Shown here: positions 37,781-43,838 of the stretch, in pieces | Layout of the letters: each line of letters starts with the position of its first letter | How positions within the stretch are numbered: position 1 is the stretch's first letter | The notes under the pieces: generated by a model | Told to the model about the DNA's origin: nothing | The model's database searches: none | Seen by the model: only the letters and a program-made list of their open reading frames with translations | Translations under genes and position numbers: made by a program | Assembly (NCBI GenBank): GCA_030824495.1 | Contig: JAVBXP010000059.1 | Coordinates: forward strand, 1 to 43,838 | Source: a bacterium | GTDB lineage: Bacteria > Pseudomonadota > Alphaproteobacteria > Caulobacterales > Caulobacteraceae | Reading direction: 5' to 3' | Length of the DNA stretch: 43,838 nt

Positions 37781-38521
37781 ATGAGCCGCCGACAATTGGC
37801 CAACGCCATCGACGCAGCGCGGAACATCGTGATCTTCACCGGGGCTGGTATTTCCACGGAATCAGGCGTGCCGGACTTTCGCAGTCCCGGCGGCGTCTGG
37901 AGCCGGATGAAGCCGATCTACTTCCAGGAATTCGTCAGCGACGAAGACCGACGCCGCGAGGCCTGGTCACGCGTCTTTTCCGGCGCCGCCCGCTGGACCG
38001 GGGCCGCGCCGAACGACGGCCATACCGCCGTCGCGCGCCTGGTCGCCGAAGGTAGGGCCAGCGCGGTGATCACCCAGAACGTCGACAATCTGCACCAACA
38101 GTCGGGCATCCCTGACAATCACATCATCGAACTGCATGGCAACGCCCACTATGCGCGCTGTCTCGCCTGCGGCCTTCGTCACGAGTTCGACGAGTTCCGC
38201 GAGAGTTTCCTTGAGCGCGGCCAGATCCCGGTATGCCGCGCCTGCGGCGGCTTGGTGAAATCAGCGACCATTTCCTTCGGGCAGAGCATGCCGGAAGAAC
38301 CGATGAAGCGGGCCGAAGCCGCGACGCTCGCTTGCGACCTCTTCCTGGTGCTCGGATCGTCGTTGGTGGTCTATCCGGCCGCCGGTTTCCCGCTAATGGC
38401 CAAGCAGAACGGAGCGAAGCTGGCGATCGTCAATCGCGAAGCGACGGACCAGGATCCGCATGCCGACATCGTCCTGCATGACGAAATCGGTTCGGTGCTG
38501 AGCGAGATCGTCGGCGCCTAG
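37781..38521 (+). CDS. Sir2 family NAD-dependent protein deacylase
   Basis: 246 residues. NAD-binding GAGIS (21-25) and PDFRS, TQNVDNLHQ (98-106), catalytic H119 (ELHGN), zinc Cys pairs C127/C130 and C152/C155, and SSLVVYPAAG near the end. It should remove acyl groups from lysines with NAD; the preferred acyl group is not evident. The start follows GAAGGAG. Its stop overlaps the stop of the facing zinc-ribbon gene by 4 bases (CTAG). The name cobB would be usual but the subclass is unproven. Confidence 0.92.
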   Translation: MSRRQLANAIDAARNIVIFTGAGISTESGVPDFRSPGGVWSRMKPIYFQEFVSDEDRRREAWSRVFSGAARWTGAAPNDGHTAVARLVAEGRASAVITQNVDNLHQQSGIPDNHIIELHGNAHYARCLACGLRHEFDEFRESFLERGQIPVCRACGGLVKSATISFGQSMPEEPMKRAEAATLACDLFLVLGSSLVVYPAAGFPLMAKQNGAKLAIVNREATDQDPHADIVLHDEIGSVLSEIVGA

Positions 38522-38814
38522 GCGCGCTTGGTCGGCCGCGCGCGGAGCTTGGTCGGAGGCGGATCGGCGCGGAAATCCGCCACCGTGCCGAGCTTGGCGT
38601 TGCAAGACGGGCAGCGGATCACGACGTCGTCGGCGAGGCTCGCCTCGATCGAGAACCCGGCGCCGCAGGGCTTGCACTTCCAGTCATGCTGGACCGGCGG
38701 CGGGACAGGCGGCGCAGGCGGGCGCGCAGGCTTCTTCTTAGGCCCCTCTGGCAGAACGACTTTCGGTGGGTTCTTCAGCGACAGGATAGGACGTCGCTTA
38801 GGTTCGTCGCTCAT
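38518..38814 (-). CDS. Small zinc-ribbon protein, unknown function
   Basis: 98 residues. A basic, Pro-rich N-terminus (KKPARPPAPPVPPP) is followed by two C-x2-C pairs, C47/C50 and C68/C71 (KCKPCG, RCPSCN), a zinc-ribbon arrangement, and a basic tail. It could bind nucleic acid or protein, but no function is known to me. A perfect palindrome sits 21-36 bases upstream of its start (38835-38850). Confidence 0.75.
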   Translation of the reverse strand: MSDEPKRRPILSLKNPPKVVLPEGPKKKPARPPAPPVPPPVQHDWKCKPCGAGFSIEASLADDVVIRCPSCNAKLGTVADFRADPPPTKLRARPTKRA

Positions 38815-38834
38815 GATCTAGGACTTGTGACTCC

Positions 38835-38850
38835 GACGTGTGGACACGTC
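38835..38850. promoter_or_regulatory. Palindrome upstream of the zinc-ribbon gene
   Basis: GACGTGT-GG-ACACGTC: perfect 7-base arms with a 2-base spacer. Its size and position fit an operator for a dimeric regulator, possibly of the zinc-ribbon gene itself. No regulator is named. Confidence 0.45.
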
Positions 38851-38892
38851 ACGGGCGCGGCCGGGGTGAAGCCGGTTTTCCCTTGTCCGGGA

Positions 38893-38921
38893 TTGACTTG
38901 CAACACCAAAGGGAAACGAAT
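38893..38921 (+). promoter_or_regulatory. Possible promoter for the EpsD-like gene
   Basis: TTGACT (38893-38898), 17 bases, then ACGAAT (38916-38921). The -35 is good and the -10 is poor. It would give a leader of about 180 bases. Weak. Confidence 0.25.
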
Positions 38922-39109
38922 TCAATCTCGCGAGACTGTCTAGTCGCGCGGCGGGCGCTCCTCGTCGCGGATCGATGTTCGTGAGCGCTTAAGAAGTTTC
39001 GAGGTTAAAGAGAGTAACGGACTTTCCTGGTTGCTGACGCGTTCGCCGTTGCTGGCGCGGCGCTCGGCCTGGAAGGCGCCCGTCGCAAGGACATTCGGGG
39101 GAGAAACCG

Positions 39110-40075
39110 ATGAAACTGAAATGGACTCATGGCGCGGCGCTGCTGGCCTGCATCGCCTTGAGCGGCTGCGGCATGATCGGCGGCGACAAGGCCCCCAAGG
39201 GGCAGGTGGTCGCCACGGTGAATGGTGAAGAGATCACCGTCACCGAACTCAATCGCGAACTCGCAGGCGCGGCTCCGGCCAATCCTGCCGAGCGCAAGGC
39301 CGCCGAACAGGCCGCCCTGGAATCGATCATCACGCGTAAACTGGTCGCCCAGGCGTCGAAGGACCAAAAACTCGACAAGACGCCGATCTTCGCCCAGCAG
39401 GAACTCCAGGCGAAGGAAGCCATGCTGGTCGGCGCCATGCAGCGCAAGATCGCCTCCACTGTCGTCGCGCCGACCCGCGCCGAAGGCGAAAAGTTCGTCG
39501 CCGAGCATCCCAACATGTTTGCAAACCGCCGCGTCATGGTCGTCGACCAGATCGTGGTCGGCTCGTTCAAGCCTGAGCTCATGAAAGAGTTCGAGCCGAT
39601 GACCACCCTTGAGCAAATCGAAGCGGTCCTGGTGCGTGAAAACCTCGACTTCCAGCGGACCACCACGGTGCTCGACACCCTGAACGCCCCGGAAGACCTG
39701 ACCAAGACCCTGGCCAATCTGCCGCCGAATGAGATCTTCATCTTCCCGCGCGGCAACGCGGTGTTTGTGAACCAGATCCGCGACAACCGGGTGATGCCGT
39801 TCACCGGCGACCGCGCCATCAACTACGCCATGGCGGGGCTGAAGTCGCTCCGCACCCAGGAAGCCCTGGCCAAGCAGCTCGAAGCCATCCGCAAGGCCGG
39901 CGAGGGCGAGATCACCTACAACGACAAGTACAAGCCCGTTAAGGCCGCCGCCAAGCCGGCTGCTCCGGCCGCCAAGGCTGCGCCGGCGCCTGCCGCGCCC
40001 GCCGCCACGGCTCCCGCGCCTGCTGCTCCGGCCGCCCCGGCCGCGACGGCTCCGGCCGGCGCCGCGCCGACCTAG
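39110..40075 (+). CDS. EpsD/SurA-like peptidyl-prolyl isomerase lipoprotein
   Basis: 321 residues. A lipoprotein signal with lipobox LSGC (Cys20), then a SurA-N-like chaperone domain (about 30-190, VVATVNGEEITVTELNREL) and a degenerate parvulin-like region (about 130-250, no complete catalytic set visible). The last 45 residues are an Ala/Pro repeat tail. It resembles the EpsD family that occurs with exopolysaccharide export genes, but none of those are nearby. The start at 39110 follows GGGGGAGA. Confidence 0.85.
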   Translation: MKLKWTHGAALLACIALSGCGMIGGDKAPKGQVVATVNGEEITVTELNRELAGAAPANPAERKAAEQAALESIITRKLVAQASKDQKLDKTPIFAQQELQAKEAMLVGAMQRKIASTVVAPTRAEGEKFVAEHPNMFANRRVMVVDQIVVGSFKPELMKEFEPMTTLEQIEAVLVRENLDFQRTTTVLDTLNAPEDLTKTLANLPPNEIFIFPRGNAVFVNQIRDNRVMPFTGDRAINYAMAGLKSLRTQEALAKQLEAIRKAGEGEITYNDKYKPVKAAAKPAAPAAKAAPAPAAPAATAPAPAAPAAPAATAPAGAAPT

Positions 40076-40082
40076 GACGACA

Positions 40083-40110
40083 GGGCGCGGCAGGCTTCCC
40101 TGCCGCGCCC
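40083..40110 (+). terminator. Hairpin terminator after the EpsD-like gene
   Basis: A perfect 12-base stem, GGGCGCGGCAGG (40083-40094) and CCTGCCGCGCCC (40099-40110), with loop CTTC, starts 8 bases past the stop. No T-run follows, so it is either a T-poor terminator or a processing hairpin. Confidence 0.55.
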
Positions 40111-40229
40111 GCATCGCCTGCGGCCCCAAAGCGCCTGGGCGCTGGGCCACATATCTCTGAATTTCCTGGTGTCTTCCACACGGCCGGACGGGCTCTACTC
40201 GCCGCGTCGCCGATCCGTTCGTGGAAAAT

Positions 40230-40304
40230 GGTGCCGCTTACAGGACTCGAACCTGTGACCCCCTCATTACGAATGAGGTGCTCTACCAGCTGAGCTAAAG
40301 CGGC
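40230..40304 (-). tRNA. tRNA-Thr (anticodon CGT)
   Basis: A 75-base cloverleaf with encoded CCA. Acceptor GCCGCTT/AAGCGGC, D-stem GCTC/GAGC, anticodon stem CCTCA/TGAGG with loop TTCGTAA, T-arm ACAGG-TTCGAGT-CCTGT. The anticodon CGT (40269-40271 on the plus strand) reads ACG. The variable loop has 4 bases. Confidence 0.96.
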
Positions 40305-40346
40305 CTGGTACGCGTTCGTGGAGCGATTTGCCCCGCGAAGGAGGGC

Positions 40347-41872
40347 CTACTTAGCGACTCTCGGCCCGCTCGCCAAGCGCCGCCTTGCTTGAGGTCGTCG
40401 CTGACCAGGCTGAGGGACTGGCGGGACCGGGGTTTCGTCCTCATCATAGACCCCCTCCTCGACGGGATAAGGCGCCCCATCGGTCTCGTGCGCCTCCAAA
40501 AAGGCCACTGAATCTACATAGGAAATCGGCAAGGCGGGCAATTCGCTCAGCGTTCGTTCGCGGCGCTCATGGCGCGGATGAATCAGTTCGCCGGTTTCAG
40601 CGAAACTTGTCACCAAACGCGCCCAATCGGCAGCTTCATAGGCGAAGGCTCGGCCTTCGGGGTCGAGATCGGACCAATCGGCCTCGCGTTCGGCCTTGAC
40701 GCCGCGCGCCAACCAGACCCGCGCCTCGTCCGGCTGGCCGGCCGCGAACGCGACCCGCGCCATCAGCCCGGCGATCCGGGCGGTGACGGCTTCAGGCTCC
40801 AGCGCCCTGGCCGCGGCCTGCGCTCGCGCCGCATCGCCAGCGATCAGGGCCTGCTCGACCAGCAGGATGCGGCTCTCACGAGCCCCGGGGTTCAGTTCGG
40901 CCAGTTGGCGCAGGCGATCGGCTCGCTGGCGGGCGTCTCACTGGTCCGCAGATCGCGATAGGCCAGCCACAAGGCCGGATGGGGCGCGACCTTCCAGGCG
41001 CCTTCCAGAACCTGCGCCGCGCGCGCCAACTTGCCGGATACCCCCAGCAGACGCGCGGCCATCACGACGCCAGGCGCGAAGCCCGGCTGCAGCTTGGCGG
41101 CCTCGACTGCGAATTCGAGGGCCTGGGCCTGGCTCTTGGGATCGGCGGAGGCCTCAAGCTGAGCAGCAGAGGCCGCGAGCAAGGCGGCGCGAGCGCGCTC
41201 GGCGACGATGGGCGAAACGATCTTGCGATCAAGCGCGCCCTTGGCCAACTCACGCGCGCCGCTCCAGTCGCGGTCCTCGAGCTTGGCTTCCAACAGGGCG
41301 CGCCAAGCCCAGCGGCCGGTGCGGGCCAGGCCATAGGCCTGCTCGGCGTGCGCAATCGCACCGGCGCGATCACCCTGGGCCAGCGCCAGTTGCATCAGTC
41401 CTTTGTGGCCAGCCAGGCGCATGTCGGGCAGGCCCAGCATTGCACCATAGGCCGCCTGGGCGGCGACGGCGTCGCCCGCCGCCTCTGCGGCTTGGGCGGC
41501 CAGCACCCGGACCAGGCCAGGCGCCTCATCGGCAAGTTCGGCCGCCTTCTGGGCCAGGCGGCGGGCCTCAGATCCATCGCCGGCGGCCGCGGCGACGAAG
41601 CCGCGGGTCAGCACGTCGTTGGCCTGGCGACGCCGCACCTCAGCCCGCGCCCGGAAGGCGCGGCGCGGTGCCTCGGCCGCCCACAGCAGCAGTCGCCAGG
41701 CGATCATCGCCGATAGAGCCAGGAATAGGGTGATCAGCACGAAGGCCGCGGCCGTCATGTCGGCCCGCCAGCCCAGCCAAACGACATTGGCGTGGCCTGG
41801 CTCCCCAGTGATTGCCAGCATCGCCGTCGCGAGAGCTGCGACCAGGAAGACGATGATCGCCGCGCGGATCAT
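40347..41872 (-). pseudogene. hemY: HemY family protein gene with a one-base frameshift
   Basis: Two TPR-rich reading frames belong to one HemY-type protein. The 5' part (from ATG at 41872) has two membrane helices (MIRAAIIVFLVAALATAML and around FVLITLFLALSAM) and the TPR region; it stops early at 40892 after TPASEPIACANWPN. The other frame continues smoothly from about 40926: RADRLRQLAELNPG then LLVEQALIAGDAARAQAAA and on to the end at 40347. The total is 1526 bases; adding one base near 40924-40925 (AGCGAG to AGCCGAG) gives 508 residues, the normal HemY length. Either a recent deletion inactivated the gene or the base was lost in sequencing. HemY is an inner-membrane partner of heme synthesis genes. 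The start overlaps the Mic60-like gene stop (ATGA). Confidence 0.85.
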
Positions 41873-42726
41873 CCGCCGCTCCGGGCCAAGTCGGTCAGGT
41901 CCTTCAAGGCCTGGGCGCGGACCTGCGCGATGTTGCGGTCGATCCGGGCGCGCCGCTCGGCCCGGTCGCGCCATGGCCCAAGAGCGTCCTTGCCGGCCGG
42001 CGGCAACGCCTCAAGTGTCGCCAGCGCGGTGGTGAGGTCGCCGTCCTCGACCTGCTGCTCGGCCTTGGCCAGCACTGCGTCCAGCCCCTGGCCTGGCACA
42101 TCTCCGACCCGGCGCAGGGTGACGACCCGCGACAGGGCATAGCCGATCCGGTCAAGAACACCGGCCCCGTCGCCTGGCGCCCGGGCGGCGGAGGCGGCGC
42201 GAGCCGCGTAGTCCGGGAAGCTGACCGCCAGGGCCATGCGGCTAGGCGCGCCACGCTCGGCGTCGGCGGCCAGCGACCTCAGGTCAAGGGACGGCGCGCT
42301 CGTCGCCAGCGCCTGTAGCTCGCCCGCGAACGGCCGCGACGTCTGCGAGGCCTCGACCAGGGCCGCCGCCGTCAGCGCCGAGGCGGCAGCCGCAGCCACG
42401 CGCGAACGGTCCGCCTCCAACGCATCCATGCGGGAGGTCATCTCGCCGGTGGCGGGCTCGGCCGAAAGACTTGGCTCCCCGCCTTCCTGGCGCGTCGAAG
42501 GGGCCAAAGGGGCCGCCAGAGGAGCGAACGATGGCGCGGGTGCGTCCATCACTCCGGCGCGAGGCTTGCTGGGGTAAAGCTCGGGTCCGAACCGCGCGAC
42601 TAGATAGCCGCCGGCGACACAGGCCAGACCGAATACGATCACCGCCCACACGGCCCAGCCCGCCGGGCGGGCTCGGCGATAGGAGCCGGGATCGCGGGGC
42701 GCGGAAAGCTCGATCGGATCGCTCAT
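41869..42726 (-). CDS. Mic60/mitofilin-like inner-membrane protein
   Basis: 285 residues with one membrane helix at about 22-44, a Pro/Ala-rich linker, a predicted coiled-coil region (about 95-200) and a C-terminal mitofilin-type segment (GDLTTALATLEALPP, then WRDRAERRARID). Alphaproteobacterial Mic60 homologues (Orf52-type) lie in the hem operon between hemD and hemY and shape membranes in Rhodobacter. This one is short compared with mitochondrial Mic60. It follows hemD by 3 bases and overlaps hemY. Confidence 0.85.
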   Translation of the reverse strand: MSDPIELSAPRDPGSYRRARPAGWAVWAVIVFGLACVAGGYLVARFGPELYPSKPRAGVMDAPAPSFAPLAAPLAPSTRQEGGEPSLSAEPATGEMTSRMDALEADRSRVAAAAASALTAAALVEASQTSRPFAGELQALATSAPSLDLRSLAADAERGAPSRMALAVSFPDYAARAASAARAPGDGAGVLDRIGYALSRVVTLRRVGDVPGQGLDAVLAKAEQQVEDGDLTTALATLEALPPAGKDALGPWRDRAERRARIDRNIAQVRAQALKDLTDLARSGG

Positions 42727-42729
42727 CGG

Positions 42730-43431
42730 CTACCGGTCTATCAGATTGAGCAGAGCCGCTTCGAGGGGGAAGGGCGCGAAGGTTTGCTCGGCGACGCGAA
42801 CCTTCGCCAACGGTTCAATCGCGGCCTTGGAAAGACCGAGCACACGCAGATGGGGCTGGGGATGGTCGGCCACGAGCGCGGCCAAAGCCTGGGCGCCCTT
42901 GGCAGAATGGACAAGCGCGATATCGACCTGCGCCAGTTCCTCGACCTGAAACGGTTCAAGCCGCGTCGGCAGCGTGTCGTAGAGCGTCAGGGCGCGCACC
43001 TCGATCCTGGCGCGCTCCAAGGCGCCGGCCAGATCCCCGGCCAGCTCGGCCGCGCCGGGGTGCAGGACAACGCCGGCGATCTCGGCGCGGCGCGATGCTA
43101 TTCCCCGGGCCAGGGCTTCGACGTCGCCATCCGCCGACAGCACCTGCTTGAAACCCGCCTGCCGAGCCGCAAGCGCCGTCGCCGCCCCAACCGCGAAGAC
43201 CCGCAGCGAGCGATCGGCGCTAAGCCGGGTGAACGCCCGCAATCCGTTGGCGCTGGTGAAGGCCAGGGCGCCAACATCGCGCAGATCGACCTCGGCGTTG
43301 TCCAGCATCTCCACCGCCAGCAGCGGCGCGACGAGGGTTGCGTGGCCAAGCGCATGGACGCGCGCGGCCGTCGCATCGGCTCCGGGCTGCGCGCGCGTGA
43401 TCCAGATCTTCAAGGGGCAAGCGCCATTCAT
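42730..43431 (-). CDS. hemD: Uroporphyrinogen-III synthase
   Basis: 233 residues from MNGACPLKIWITRAQPG. The enzyme cyclises and inverts ring D of hydroxymethylbilane to give uroporphyrinogen III. Family segments: KIWITRAQPGADATAARV, ALAFTSANGLRAFTR, and VHSAKGAQALA in the second domain. HemD is poorly conserved, and the assignment rests also on its place after hemC. The longer frame to 43461 lacks support. Confidence 0.9.
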   Translation of the reverse strand: MNGACPLKIWITRAQPGADATAARVHALGHATLVAPLLAVEMLDNAEVDLRDVGALAFTSANGLRAFTRLSADRSLRVFAVGAATALAARQAGFKQVLSADGDVEALARGIASRRAEIAGVVLHPGAAELAGDLAGALERARIEVRALTLYDTLPTRLEPFQVEELAQVDIALVHSAKGAQALAALVADHPQPHLRVLGLSKAAIEPLAKVRVAEQTFAPFPLEAALLNLIDR

Positions 43432-43502
43432 CGCAGGTGGAGAAACCAATCTTTCCCACAACCCTGGAGGGGGACGCCTGCAGAATCAATCCGCCGGTCG
43501 GA

Positions 43503-43838
43503 TCAATCCGGGACCACGATGAGATCGCCGCCTTCTTCACGCACCGCTGCGCCCAGCGACAGGCCGAGCGCGCGGGCCGCCTCCAAGGGATCCTGGGCCG
43601 TCGACAGTTCGGCCGAGCCCTCGCGCCGGAAGCGGTGGACGCCGTCGGCCGACAGCGCCTCGACGATCAGATGCAGGCCGCCATTGGCCAGCCGCGCATG
43701 CGCGCCGATGGCGGTCTTGCAAGAGCCTTCCAAGGCGGTCAGGGCGCCGCGCTCGGCGGCGACCGCGACGGCGGTCGGAGCGTGACGCACGGCCTCAAGC
43801 CAAGGTGCGCCGATATCGGATATGCGGGTTTCGATCGC
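43503..43838 (-). CDS. hemC: Hydroxymethylbilane synthase, C-terminal part (cut by window edge)
   Basis: The last 111 residues of porphobilinogen deaminase. GALTALEGSCKTAIGAHARL contains the conserved Cys that carries the dipyrromethane cofactor. The frame is open to the end of the window (AIETRISDIGAPWLEAV), so the N-terminal two thirds lie outside. The next gene, hemD, starts 71 bases downstream. An in-frame GTG at 43790 is internal and not a real start. Confidence 0.93.
   Translation of the reverse strand, partial: AIETRISDIGAPWLEAVRHAPTAVAVAAERGALTALEGSCKTAIGAHARLANGGLHLIVEALSADGVHRFRREGSAELSTAQDPLEAARALGLSLGAAVREEGGDLIVVPD

Overview
The window is GC-rich, tightly packed chromosomal DNA from an alphaproteobacterium, most likely a Caulobacteraceae member (Caulobacter or Phenylobacterium type). 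The evidence is the chvI-chvG-hprK-EIIA-HPr cluster, the flmA/flmB flagellin-modification pair, the hemC-hemD-mic60-hemY order, MCPs ending in a W-E-E-F tail, a PEPxxWA-CTERM protein and many ATGA/GTGA start-stop overlaps. About 42 protein genes and three tRNA genes are supported. I see no phage, insertion sequence, CRISPR array or rRNA. The genus is an inference from gene content.

Region by region. 1-4.1 kb: ahcY with a palindrome in its promoter region, a CYTH-CHAD protein, and divergent bioB. 4.2-7.4 kb: an ABC-2 exporter pair and a DUF937/OmpA membrane protein. 7.4-10.9 kb (minus strand): response regulator ChvI, sensor ChvG, HPr kinase, an EIIA-Man-type protein and HPr, translationally coupled. 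11.2-15.6 kb: an uncharacterised 571-residue protein, flmB and flmA (pseudaminic-acid-type sugar synthesis for flagellin) and a small secreted FliL-like protein. 15.6-18.7 kb: a HAD-phhB-SDR operon, then VanZ-like and HODM-type genes. 18.7-22.1 kb: a KdpE/short-KdpD two-component pair and a redoxin-like/2OG-oxygenase fusion. 22.1-23.5 kb: a 479-base gap with a nested hairpin, the PEPxxWA-CTERM protein, a strong terminator and tRNA-Arg(CCG). 23.5-31.8 kb: an ABC ATPase without permease, a zf-CHCC protein, a PEP-mutase-family enzyme, an MHYT hybrid kinase, polA, a cupin and a small secreted protein. 31.8-37.5 kb: tRNA-Ala(CGC), yggT and DUF167 genes, a palindromic intergenic repeat, and an MCP-CheW-MCP chemotaxis cluster. 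37.5-40.3 kb: a sirtuin, a zinc-ribbon protein, an EpsD/SurA-like lipoprotein and tRNA-Thr(CGT). 40.3-43.8 kb: hemC (cut by the window edge), hemD, a Mic60-like gene and hemY, which carries a one-base frameshift.

How the genes work together: most modules are housekeeping or envelope and signalling functions. The ChvIG/HPr-kinase/PTS cluster links envelope sensing to carbon/nitrogen PTS signalling. flmAB, the FliL-like protein and the MCP/CheW cluster serve motility. hemC/hemD make uroporphyrinogen, with a Mic60 homologue and HemY as membrane partners. The points most worth following are the hemY frameshift, the ahcY operator-like palindrome, the redoxin-like/dioxygenase fusion whose expected peroxidatic Cys is absent, the unknown 571-residue protein next to chvI and flmB, and several unexplained inverted repeats.
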